DNA from: an uncultured Acetatifactor sp.
GTDB lineage: Bacteria > Bacillota > Clostridia > Lachnospirales > Lachnospiraceae
DNA: 5,336 nucleotides
Direction: 5' to 3'
Assembly: GCA_947644185.1 (NCBI GenBank)
Contig: CANRZC010000185.1
Span: 1 to 5,336, forward strand
The translations under genes were made by a program, and so were the position numbers. The notes below the pieces were generated by a model. The model had not been told where the DNA came from, searched no databases, and saw only the letters and a list, made by a program, of their open reading frames with translations. Below, piece by piece: positions 1-5,336 of the stretch; within the stretch, counting starts at the first letter, position 1, and each line of letters begins with the position of its first letter.

Positions 1-160
1 CAATTTCCGGCTGGATTTTCAACATGGCAAGGATGCGCCCCTGACCTCTTGTTGAATCGGCAAATGTCCCAGATTCCGCTTGACTGAACATCTGACGGCG
101 TTTCATGAGCCATTGCAATGTGGACAGCTTCTCATAAATAGCTGTATAGATATCGTCCAT
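1..160 (-). CDS. MarR-family transcriptional regulator, N-terminal part (cut by left edge)
   Basis: The minus strand reads open from an ATG at 160 to the left edge, giving 53 residues that begin MDDIYTAIYEKLSTLQWLMK and end near GQGRILAMLKIQPEI. The N-terminal helix followed by R-G-Q-G-R-I-L-x-x-L-x-x-x-P-E-I is the usual opening of MarR-type winged-helix repressors from Clostridia. The GQGRIL part is the helix before the DNA-recognition segment, which lies outside the window. The start is well supported: AGGGAGGA (positions 167-174) lies 6 nt upstream of the ATG, behind a consensus promoter. Family members act in the cytoplasm as dimers, usually repressing themselves and a neighbouring exporter or enzyme gene and releasing DNA on ligand binding. 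The two inverted repeats around its promoter fit autorepression. The ligand and any co-transcribed gene are not visible. The family call is from sequence pattern only, without the wing region. Confidence 0.8.
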   Translation of the reverse strand, partial: MDDIYTAIYEKLSTLQWLMKRRQMFSQAESGTFADSTRGQGRILAMLKIQPEI

Positions 161-179
161 ATGATGTCCTCCCTTTTGC

Positions 180-193
180 TTTATACAGGTACC
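180..193. promoter_or_regulatory. Putative operator, inner arm of a 14-bp inverted repeat
   Basis: TTTATACAGGTACC here is exactly the reverse complement of positions 240-253. It lies downstream of the expected transcription start of the minus-strand MarR gene and just upstream of its ribosome binding site. The core TAC-n-GGTACC-n-GTA (185-196) is itself nearly palindromic, as expected for a dimeric winged-helix repressor. Assignment to the MarR protein is an inference from position. Confidence 0.6.
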
Positions 194-210
194 AGTACAT
201 TCTATTTGTT

Positions 211-238
211 ATTATACACATTCCAAAGTATTTGTCAA
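211..238 (-). promoter_or_regulatory. Sigma-A promoter of the MarR-family gene
   Basis: Read on the minus strand there is a perfect -35 box TTGACA (positions 233-238), a 16-bp spacer, and a perfect -10 box TATAAT (positions 211-216). Transcription would start near 204, giving a leader of about 45 nt before the ATG at 160. Such a strong promoter normally needs repression, which agrees with the two inverted repeats, one abutting the -35 box and one in the early transcribed region. Confidence 0.85.
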
Positions 239-363
239 GGGTACCTGTATAAAATTTTTCGGGAATTAAATTGTCTTTTGGCCTGGCTTTGCGTTCCCTT
301 GGCTTCCTCCTGTGCATCCCCGCAGGCTAGAGCGACACAAAATGCGCCGATGGGAATCTCCAT
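235..363 (-). CDS. Possible small ORF, 42 codons, unknown
   Basis: On the minus strand an ATG at 363 opens a 42-residue frame beginning MEIPIGAFCVALACGDAQEE and ending RKILYRYP, with TGA at 235-237. A GAGGAA Shine-Dalgarno-like site (371-376) lies 7 nt upstream of the ATG, which is good spacing. Its stop falls inside the -35 box of the MarR promoter. The segment is more GC-rich than the AT-rich DNA on both sides. No convincing promoter was found for it, and I do not recognise the protein. It has a Cys-containing, weakly hydrophobic start and a basic C-terminal half, with no clear signal peptide or membrane segment. It could equally be a dispersed repeat, an RNA or chance. This is the main content of the otherwise gene-free stretch 161-479, apart from the promoters. 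Confidence 0.2.
   Translation of the reverse strand: MEIPIGAFCVALACGDAQEEAKGTQSQAKRQFNSRKILYRYP
240..253. promoter_or_regulatory. Putative operator, outer arm of a 14-bp inverted repeat
   Basis: GGTACCTGTATAAA is the exact reverse complement of 180-193. It lies one base upstream of the minus-strand -35 box (233-238). The centres of the two GGTACC cores are 52 bp apart, close to five helical turns, so two bound dimers would sit on the same DNA face on either side of the promoter. Binding by the MarR protein is inferred, not shown. Confidence 0.6.
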
Positions 364-388
364 CAAAGCGTTCCTCGAAAATATCTAA

Positions 389-417
389 ATGACAAAATAT
401 ATAGTTTGTAGTAAAAT
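389..417 (+). promoter_or_regulatory. Predicted sigma-A promoter of the two-component operon
   Basis: ATGACA (389-394) matches the -35 consensus at five of six bases. It is followed by a 17-bp spacer and TAAAAT (412-417), also five of six. Transcription would start near 424, about 55 nt before the response regulator ATG at 480. No clear copy of the repeat found before the importer promoter (4038-4113) is seen here, so autoregulation by the response regulator is not evident. Confidence 0.55.
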
Positions 418-462
418 TGATTTAATGCAAATATGGATTGGGATGTGTGCTGGGAAAATTAC

Positions 463-470
463 AGAAGGGA
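463..470 (+). promoter_or_regulatory. Ribosome binding site that decides the response regulator start
   Basis: AGAAGGGA lies 9 nt upstream of the ATG at 480. The longer in-frame start, a TTG at 438, has no purine-rich site before it and lies only about 14 nt from the predicted transcription start. The ATG at 480 also places the receiver-domain beta-1 strand right at the N-terminus, as is usual in the family. Confidence 0.65.
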
Positions 471-479
471 CAAAAAGAA

Positions 480-2042
480 ATGTATTCACTGGTAATAGCA
501 GAGGATGAATTTACCACCAGACGTGGGCTAGTAAACATGGTGCGGTGGAATGAGCTGGGTTTTCGGGTGGACGGAGAGTTCTCGGATGGCGGAGACCTTT
601 TGGACTATTTAAAGAGCAATGTCCCGGATGTGATTTTGACAGATATCAGAATGACAAAGGTGAGCGGGCTGGAAATTGCCCGTCTGGTGTCGGAACAGAA
701 GCTGCCGATACAGATTGTATTTTTGACCGGGCATAAGGAATTTTCTTATGCCCAGGAAGCAGTAGAATATCATGTGGCTCACTATCTGCTAAAGCCCATC
801 GACCTTTCCAGACTGCGGGAAGTTTTCCGCAATATCAGAGTAAAGCTGGATGAACAGAGTGCCCAGGAAGACGCGCTGCAGAATCGAAGAGACCATTATA
901 GTATGCTGGTGAACTATGAAAAACAGCAGTTTGTGACAGATGCGTATTTCGGTGCACTGCACAATCCAAAGCAGATGGAGGAGAGACTGCGCCTGCTTCG
1001 TGTGCAAAAGGACAAGGCGGGACAGGCACAGCAATTTCTGGTAAAAATCTTATTGCAGAATGATGCCAGGTACAGAGAGTTTTTGGACAGCTACGGCAGG
1101 CAGGAACTGCAGGAGCAGATTGTCCATATTCTGGAATGCTTTGACACAAGACTGGAATATTATCCCATTACCTGGAGCGATACTGGGGAGGAAGGGCTGA
1201 CAGTGCTGGGAGTTTTCTGGGAGAAGGAGGCATGCGTGCAGGGAATTTATCATCCCCAGGAGCTGGTAAAAGCAATCTATAATCTCATGGCTGTCAGGGC
1301 CCAGGTGGTTCTCTTTGAGAAGCTGGATTCGCCTGCCGGGCTGGCACACTGGGCGGAAAATGTGGGGAAAAATGTGCCTGAAAGCCATCTGATTCAGGAC
1401 AAGGATTATTTGCAGCTGTTGCGGGACCAGAAGAAACTACTGTACTCCTATCTGTGTCAGAAAAATGTAGAGCAGGGCATGGAGCTCACCAATACCATGC
1501 TGAATCATTATCTGCGGGGAGGCGTGGCATTTGCCCAGAGACAATGCATCCATACCATCACCAGACTGCTGGATCAGGTGGCGCAGCAGGATCTGATGGA
1601 GTGGAACCAGCTATACGCAAAATGCATGAACCCGCTGCCCTCCCTGCAGGCGGAAGGACAAAGGAGCTGGATGGAGAACTGCGTCAGACTGCTGTATGAC
1701 TACATGGGTGCACAGACAGAGGCAAAAAAGGACACCAGTATCGAGAAGGTGATGGAATACATCAGGCTCCATTATCGGGAGGATATCACACTGAATACGG
1801 TTGCGGAGGCAGTATTCCTGAATCCGTTCTACATCAGCAGGCTGATCAAGGAGCAGACAGGGAGAAACTATACAGATCTGGTCATGGAGATGCGGGTGGA
1901 ACAGGCAGTGGAGCTTCTGAAACATTCAGATTTGTATGTCTATGAAATTGCGGAAAAAGTGGGATATAACAATCTGAAACATTTTTATAAGGTGTTTCGG
2001 AAGGTGACAGGGAAATCACCGGGGGACTATCGGAATTCCTGA
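480..2042 (+). CDS. YesN-like response regulator with AraC-type DNA-binding domain
   Basis: This 520-residue cytoplasmic regulator takes a phosphoryl group from its partner kinase and acts as a transcription factor. Residues 1-120 form a CheY-like receiver. They show the acidic pair E8/D9 in LVIAEDE, the phospho-acceptor D55 in VILTDIRM, T83 in VFLTGH, and K105 in YLLKP. Residues about 125-415 are the long variable linker typical of YesN proteins. Residues about 421-519 form an AraC/XylS double helix-turn-helix: a first HTH around TLNTVAEAVFLNPFYISRLIKE, and the second around YVYEIAEKVGYNNLKHFYKVFRK, ending in the family's KSPGDYR. The length matches the family norm of about 500-540. I chose the ATG at 480 over an upstream TTG at 438. 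The kinase gene follows after 31 bp in the same operon. Its target is probably the ABC importer operon at 4218, where an array of repeats precedes the promoter. That link is inferred from the usual gene neighbourhood. Confidence 0.93.
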   Translation: MYSLVIAEDEFTTRRGLVNMVRWNELGFRVDGEFSDGGDLLDYLKSNVPDVILTDIRMTKVSGLEIARLVSEQKLPIQIVFLTGHKEFSYAQEAVEYHVAHYLLKPIDLSRLREVFRNIRVKLDEQSAQEDALQNRRDHYSMLVNYEKQQFVTDAYFGALHNPKQMEERLRLLRVQKDKAGQAQQFLVKILLQNDARYREFLDSYGRQELQEQIVHILECFDTRLEYYPITWSDTGEEGLTVLGVFWEKEACVQGIYHPQELVKAIYNLMAVRAQVVLFEKLDSPAGLAHWAENVGKNVPESHLIQDKDYLQLLRDQKKLLYSYLCQKNVEQGMELTNTMLNHYLRGGVAFAQRQCIHTITRLLDQVAQQDLMEWNQLYAKCMNPLPSLQAEGQRSWMENCVRLLYDYMGAQTEAKKDTSIEKVMEYIRLHYREDITLNTVAEAVFLNPFYISRLIKEQTGRNYTDLVMEMRVEQAVELLKHSDLYVYEIAEKVGYNNLKHFYKVFRKVTGKSPGDYRNS

Positions 2043-2050
2043 TAACATCA

Positions 2051-2058
2051 AAGGGGAG
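2051..2058 (+). promoter_or_regulatory. Ribosome binding site of the histidine kinase, unusually far from the ATG
   Basis: AAGGGGAG is the only strong Shine-Dalgarno match before the kinase, but it ends 15 nt upstream of the ATG at 2074, longer than the normal 5-10 nt. An in-frame ATT at 2065 would have ideal spacing, though ATT is a rare start. An out-of-frame TTG at 2067 opens only a six-codon frame. Translation of the kinase may therefore be weak or start unusually. Confidence 0.5.
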
Positions 2059-2073
2059 ATATCCATTTGGGAC

Positions 2074-3891
2074 ATGAAAAACCATAAATTCCTTTACAGA
2101 ATTCGAAATCGACAATTTCAAAGGCTTTTTTTCCGAAATTGGATACAGGTGTTTGCATGTATTGTACTGCCACTGGTGCTGTGCATTGGGGTGATACAAT
2201 ATTTTTCCGCAGAAAGTCTGATCAGGGAAGTGGACTCTGCAGCGCGGCGAAGCACCAACAATACCATGGTTACGCTGGAGGCACTGCTGGGGGAAGTATG
2301 CGACAGCCTGGAGAAAAAGGCAGCGGACGAGAGCTTTATCAGCTTTTTTCAGATGGAGCGCAGGGAGCCTCAGAAATATGATTATGTATCAACCGTGAAT
2401 TCTGTGCAGAGACAGATTATTGCAGACTATCGGGACAATCTGTTTTATTCTGTGGACGTGTACAGTCAGGTGGGGAATTATATTGTCTCCACACCGCATA
2501 AGGCCCAGTCCGGGGAACGGCTTGTGGACAAATCCCTGGTGGAAACCTTTGAGAACTATGTGGGAGAGAACTGGAGCCAGATCCTGTTCGCGGAGCCCAG
2601 GTTTGTCTCCCAGGAGGAAGAGAATGCGCCCAAACGTGTCATTACCATCTATTGGGGGCAGAATATGGGGAAGCAGAAGGGGTTTGTCTCTGCCAGCATG
2701 GATGTGGAGAAGCTGATCAGCTATATTACAGATGAACATGACCGTTTTCAGGGGGCTTATCTGATTGTAGACAAGAATAATCGGGTGATAATGGATACTT
2801 CTGGACAGATGGACGATGAATATGTAGTCCTTTCTGCGGAGGAAGAAGTCTCTGCCATGACTGCGGAGGTGGAAGGGCAGACCATGAGGATGTTCTGGAT
2901 GCCCATGAACCAGTTTGGCTGGAAATGCGTGCAGATGGTGCCCATGGAGGAATTTGAGAAGAGCAATACCCGCCTGAAAAGGCTGATTCTCCTGATTCTG
3001 CTTGTGGGACTTGTGGCAGCAGTGGGGCTTTCCTACCGCACCACTGTCAGGCTGTTTCGTCCCATTGAAGCAATTCTGCGACTTTTGGAGAATCCTTCGG
3101 AACAGATACGCATCGGGGATGAAAACGGAGAGATACAGTATATGCTGCTCTCCATTCTGGAACTGTTTCAGAAGAATATGACATTGGAACAGGAGATGCT
3201 AGAGCGTGTGGTGGCCCTTCGAAGCGCCCGGGCCAAAGCACTCCAGGAGCAAATGACACCCCATTTTCTCAACAATGTGCTGCAGGCCATCAATTGGAAC
3301 GCAATTGCTGAAACAGGGGATGAGAACAGCGTCACCAGCAAATCCATTCTTTTGCTGGCAGATATCTTGAGCACTGGCAAAGAGCAGAAAAATAATATCA
3401 CCTCCGTGGAAGAGGAGATTGCATATACCAAGAAATTTGTGGATCTGGAATGTCTGCGATATGGCCCTGGGATTCATTGCTTTTACCATGTGTCGCCGAA
3501 GGCACAGCAGATGCCGATTCCCTGTATCTCTCTCCAGACCCTTGTGGAAAATTCTATTCGCCATGGACTACAGCCGCAGAATGCCAGTGGGAACATTCAT
3601 GTGAGTATCCAGGCAAATGAGCAGCAGGGCCTGCAGATCAGGGTGGAGGACGATGGTGTGGGCTTTGAGGAAGCCACGATTCAGCATATTTATGCCATGC
3701 TGGAACAGGAATATATTTATGTGGGGGAACATTTGGGCATTATCAATCTGCTTCAAAGGTTTCGACTGATATACGGGGAAATGTGCGAGTTCAAAATCAG
3801 CAGAAGCAGGTATGGAGGCGCATGCGTGGAGATCAATACGCCTATGCTGCCAGAACTGTGGAAGTGTGAACAGAATGCACCAGTTCATTAA
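2074..3891 (+). CDS. YesM-like sensor histidine kinase
   Basis: This 605-residue membrane kinase senses an extracellular cue and phosphorylates the response regulator encoded just upstream. A basic N-terminus is followed by a first membrane helix (about 24-44), an extracellular region of about 255 residues that by length and family is probably a double Cache domain, a second helix (about 304-320), and a HAMP-like linker containing R-P-I-E (about 321-370). The kinase core is of the His_kinase/LytS-YesM type. H397 lies in QMTPHFLNN, the N-box is LVENSIRHG (490-498) with N493, the G1 box is EDDGVGF (525-531), and the G2 region is EHLGIINLLQRF (552-563). The family consensus around the histidine is PHFLYN; here the Tyr is Asn, which is tolerated. 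The C-terminal tail WKCEQNAPVH overlaps a 19-bp sequence repeated downstream. The ATG at 2074 is the first in frame but is poorly spaced from its ribosome binding site. The ligand is unknown; partners of sugar importers usually sense oligosaccharide signals. Confidence 0.93.
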   Translation: MKNHKFLYRIRNRQFQRLFFRNWIQVFACIVLPLVLCIGVIQYFSAESLIREVDSAARRSTNNTMVTLEALLGEVCDSLEKKAADESFISFFQMERREPQKYDYVSTVNSVQRQIIADYRDNLFYSVDVYSQVGNYIVSTPHKAQSGERLVDKSLVETFENYVGENWSQILFAEPRFVSQEEENAPKRVITIYWGQNMGKQKGFVSASMDVEKLISYITDEHDRFQGAYLIVDKNNRVIMDTSGQMDDEYVVLSAEEEVSAMTAEVEGQTMRMFWMPMNQFGWKCVQMVPMEEFEKSNTRLKRLILLILLVGLVAAVGLSYRTTVRLFRPIEAILRLLENPSEQIRIGDENGEIQYMLLSILELFQKNMTLEQEMLERVVALRSARAKALQEQMTPHFLNNVLQAINWNAIAETGDENSVTSKSILLLADILSTGKEQKNNITSVEEEIAYTKKFVDLECLRYGPGIHCFYHVSPKAQQMPIPCISLQTLVENSIRHGLQPQNASGNIHVSIQANEQQGLQIRVEDDGVGFEEATIQHIYAMLEQEYIYVGEHLGIINLLQRFRLIYGEMCEFKISRSRYGGACVEINTPMLPELWKCEQNAPVH

Positions 3892-3939
3892 TTGCTTGTG
3901 CCGGCTGCGCCGGCATGATGGGAAGTATGAACAGAATGC
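3860..3939 (+). repeat. Pair of 19-bp near-identical direct repeats at the kinase gene end
   Basis: GGAAGTGTGAACAGAATGC (3860-3878) and GGAAGTATGAACAGAATGC (3921-3939) differ at one base and are 61 bp apart. The first encodes the last residues of the kinase (from W596 to A602). The second lies after the stop and runs into the left arm of the terminator hairpin. A 61-bp period is not a multiple of three, so the copies are in different frames relative to the gene. It looks like a small local duplication. Confidence 0.7.
3899..3915 (+). other. GC-rich perfect hairpin without a T tract
   Basis: TGCCGGC-TGC-GCCGGCA forms a 7-bp perfect stem with a 3-nt loop, starting 8 nt after the kinase stop codon. 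No run of T follows, so on its own it is not an intrinsic terminator. It may stabilise the 3' end of the message or act together with the terminator at 3938-3982. Confidence 0.5.
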
Positions 3940-3982
3940 TGTCATGTTGCCATTGAAAGATGGACACATGGCAGCTTTTTTT
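3938..3982 (+). terminator. Intrinsic terminator of the two-component operon
   Basis: Left arm 3938-3953 pairs with 3960-3975 around a 6-nt TGAAAG loop. The 16-position stem has one G-T wobble and a two-base internal mismatch, and is followed directly by seven T residues (3976-3982). It lies 46 bp after the kinase stop and separates the regulator operon from the importer operon. Confidence 0.88.
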
Positions 3983-4037
3983 CGGAGAGAATATGGGGGA
4001 AGGGACTTTATGCCTAAAAGTAGAAATTGTGGGATAT

Positions 4038-4113
4038 AGGGTAAAAATAACAGGATAGATTTGGAAAAATAGAAAATAAGGGTAAAAATAACGGAAGATT
4101 TCGGAGAAAAAGA
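4038..4113 (+). promoter_or_regulatory. Direct-repeat and A-tract array upstream of the importer promoter, possible regulator binding site
   Basis: AGGGTAAAAATAAC occurs exactly twice, at 4038-4051 and 4079-4092, 41 bp apart, close to four helical turns. Each copy is followed by a looser shared AGATTT-(C)GGA segment. Between and after them are weaker relatives: GGAAAAATA (4063-4071) and CGGAGAAAAAGA (4102-4113). The five-A runs start at 4043, 4065, 4084 and 4107, so they recur about every two helical turns. The array ends 15 bp before the -35 box at 4129, where AraC-type activators commonly bind as tandem direct repeats. Assignment to the upstream YesN-like regulator is an inference. Intrinsic DNA bending or an UP-type element are alternatives. 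Confidence 0.55.
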
Positions 4114-4128
4114 GTAGAAAATGTGCAA

Positions 4129-4157
4129 TTGTCTAAAGAGGAGGGAAACTGTAGAAT
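4129..4157 (+). promoter_or_regulatory. Predicted sigma-A promoter of the importer operon
   Basis: TTGTCT (4129-4134) matches the -35 box at four of six bases. It is followed by a 17-bp spacer and TAGAAT (4152-4157), which matches the -10 box at five of six. The start would be near 4164, giving a leader of about 54 nt. The weak -35 half is what one expects at an activator-dependent promoter. A second TAGAAT at 4166-4171 has no -35 partner. Confidence 0.6.
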
Positions 4158-4217
4158 ACATTTCATAGAATCCAGGACAGAATTTGGGATCAGAAAGCTA
4201 TCACAGGAGATAAGAAA

Positions 4218-5207
4218 ATGATAGACAGAAAGGCGGGGAAACAGATGACAGAAAATAAGCCCCTTCGGCAATCAAAAACAGGATTACCTGATAGGCTGCT
4301 GGGGAATCCAGTGATCCGGCATTTCAGGCGATTCCACTGGCTCTATCTCTTTATGATTCCTGGGCTGAGTTCTATCCTTTTATTTAAACTTCGGCCCATG
4401 TACGGACTTCAGATTGCATTTAAGGATTTTTCACTGGCAAAGGGAGTCTGGGACTCGGAATGGGTGGGGCTGCAGCATTTTGAGACCCTGTTTCAATCAG
4501 CCAACTTTCTCAGAGTATTGAAAAATTCCATTATTACCAGTGTGTTAAGGCTGCTGTGGGGATTTCCCTTTCCTATTATTCTGGCGCTTTTGATGAATGA
4601 AATACGCGCAGAGAAGTACAAGAGGACACTGCAGACAGCTATGTATCTGCCCCACTTTATCTCCTGGGTGATTGTAATTACCATGGTCACAGGACTGCTT
4701 TCCAAATCCCAGGGTATTGTCAACGAGCTGATTGGCGCGCTGGGAGGTGAAAAGATAGATTTCCTCACCAGCTCCTCATGGTTTCGCACTGTGCTCATTG
4801 GATCCGGTATCTGGAAGGAGGCTGGCTGGGGAACTGTCATTTACATGGCAGCCCTGGCTGGGATAGATGTTCAACTGTACGAAGCCGCCATGATTGACGG
4901 GGCAAATCGCTGGCAGCGGCTGCTGCACATTACACTTCCCTGTATTTTGGGCACAGTGACCATAATGCTGATTATGAATATGGGAAATATTCTGTCAAAC
5001 GGCTTCGAGCAGATCTGGCTGCTGCAGAATTCACCCAACAAGGAGGTGGCAGAGGTGCTGGAGACCTATTCTTACCAGGTGGGACTGCGGGAGGGAAGAT
5101 TTAGCTTTGCCACAGCAATCGGGTTTTTCCAGTCTCTGGTAGGTATGATTATGGTATTTCTGTCCAACTTTTTATCTAAGAGAATGGGAGGAAACGGACT
5201 ATGGTAA
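4218..5207 (+). CDS. LplB-like sugar ABC transporter permease
   Basis: This 329-residue inner component of a carbohydrate importer forms half of the membrane channel with the next gene's product. A cytoplasmic N-terminus of about 40 residues is followed by six likely membrane helices (about 41-58, 105-126, 143-162, 190-212, 244-263, 299-318). Family signatures are clear: PMYGLQIAFKDF after the first helix, WVGLQHFETLF, GFPFPIILALLMNE, YLPHFISWV, and the EAA loop YEAAMIDGANRWQRLLHITLP (221-241) that contacts the ATPase. These place it in the LplB/YtcP-linked COG4209 group, usually served by a shared ATPase encoded elsewhere and a lipoprotein binding protein. AGGAGA (4205-4210) lies 7 nt before the ATG, so this start is firm. 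The gene ends at the overlap with the second permease. Its own promoter and a repeat array precede it. The substrate is probably an oligosaccharide but cannot be read from the sequence. Confidence 0.93.
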   Translation: MIDRKAGKQMTENKPLRQSKTGLPDRLLGNPVIRHFRRFHWLYLFMIPGLSSILLFKLRPMYGLQIAFKDFSLAKGVWDSEWVGLQHFETLFQSANFLRVLKNSIITSVLRLLWGFPFPIILALLMNEIRAEKYKRTLQTAMYLPHFISWVIVITMVTGLLSKSQGIVNELIGALGGEKIDFLTSSSWFRTVLIGSGIWKEAGWGTVIYMAALAGIDVQLYEAAMIDGANRWQRLLHITLPCILGTVTIMLIMNMGNILSNGFEQIWLLQNSPNKEVAEVLETYSYQVGLREGRFSFATAIGFFQSLVGMIMVFLSNFLSKRMGGNGLW

Positions 5208-5336
5208 AAGCGTGGAAAAGGCGTGGAACCAAGGTGAAGGAAAGTGTTCCAGAACGGATTTTTTCTATCCTGAATTATGTGATGCTGACAGCGGGATTTT
5301 TTGCGAGTATCTTAGTGGGCTATAGTGCATTGCCAG
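5201..5336 (+). CDS. Second sugar ABC transporter permease, N-terminal part (cut by right edge)
   Basis: An ATG at 5201, inside the last codons of the first permease (7-bp overlap, ATGGTAA), opens a frame that continues to the window edge: 45 residues starting MVKAWKRRGTKVKESVPERI. GGGAGG (5186-5191) lies 9 nt upstream. A basic cytoplasmic leader is followed by an R-I-F-x-I-L-N-Y element and the beginning of a hydrophobic helix (about 26-42). This matches the start of YtcP/LplC-type permeases (COG0395), which usually begin D/R-x-I-F-x-x-x-N-Y before the first helix. Overlap with the LplB-like gene indicates translational coupling of the two channel halves. The diagnostic EAA loop is outside the window, so the call leans on position. 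Confidence 0.85.
   Translation, partial: MVKAWKRRGTKVKESVPERIFSILNYVMLTAGFFASILVGYSALP

Noticed and set aside
80..388. A 102-codon plus-strand frame across the MarR start and its promoter
   Set aside because: It runs antisense through the MarR coding start, both operators and the consensus promoter, and has no family features.
438..479. N-terminal extension of the response regulator from a TTG at 438
   Set aside because: It has no ribosome site, lies almost at the predicted transcription start, and would add 14 residues before the receiver domain that the family lacks.
3899..3915. A separate intrinsic terminator at the GC-rich hairpin
   Set aside because: The stem is good but no T tract follows. 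The real terminator is 23 bp further on.
3812..4039. A 75-codon plus-strand frame overlapping the kinase end and the terminator
   Set aside because: It begins inside the kinase gene without a ribosome site and reads through the terminator hairpin. The part shared with the kinase tail is explained by the 19-bp repeat.
4038..4113. CRISPR-like array
   Set aside because: The repeat is only 14 bp with two exact copies, the spacing suits protein binding sites, and no cas gene is present.
3568..4161. A 197-codon minus-strand open frame over the end of the kinase gene and the intergenic region
   Set aside because: It is antisense to the clearly coding kinase C-terminus, crosses the terminator, has no recognisable motif, and its composition is that of an antisense shadow.

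Overview
The window looks like a chromosomal segment from a low-to-mid GC Gram-positive bacterium, most likely a gut Lachnospiraceae-type Clostridium relative. That assignment is an inference. It rests on strong purine-rich Shine-Dalgarno sites, consensus sigma-A promoters, and the pairing of a YesM/YesN-type two-component system with a LplB/YtcP-type ABC sugar importer, a very common arrangement in Firmicutes that take up complex carbohydrates. No mobile element, CRISPR array, rRNA or tRNA gene was seen.

Layout. (1) Bases 1-160, minus strand: the first 53 codons of a MarR-family regulator that runs off the left edge. It has a near-perfect promoter (211-238) flanked by two 14-bp inverted repeats (180-193 and 240-253) that look like operators. 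(2) Bases 254-479: an intergenic stretch with a GC-richer core that could hold a 42-codon minus-strand ORF of unknown status, then an AT-rich promoter for the next operon. (3) Bases 480-2042, plus strand: a response regulator with an N-terminal receiver and C-terminal AraC-type HTH. (4) Bases 2074-3891: its partner membrane histidine kinase, 31 bp downstream, followed by a strong intrinsic terminator (3938-3982). (5) Bases 3983-4217: a purine-rich intergenic region with a repeat/A-tract array (4038-4113) just upstream of a good sigma-A promoter (4129-4157). (6) Bases 4218-5207: a LplB-type sugar ABC permease. (7) Base 5201 onward: the second permease, overlapping the first by 7 bp and cut by the right edge.

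How it fits together. The kinase probably senses an extracellular glycan-related cue, directly or through a binding protein, and phosphorylates the response regulator. The regulator's AraC domain would then activate the importer operon. The terminator separates the two operons, so the importer needs its own promoter, and the repeat array upstream of that promoter is the best candidate for the regulator's binding site. The solute-binding lipoprotein and any glycosidases would lie to the right of the window. The substrate cannot be told from what is visible. The MarR gene diverges from this system and appears unrelated to it.

I found no wholly new system. The points most worth a second look are the repeat array before the importer promoter, the symmetric operator pair around the MarR promoter, the small ORF between the divergent operons, the poor spacing of the kinase start codon, and a 19-bp near-duplicate at the end of the kinase gene.
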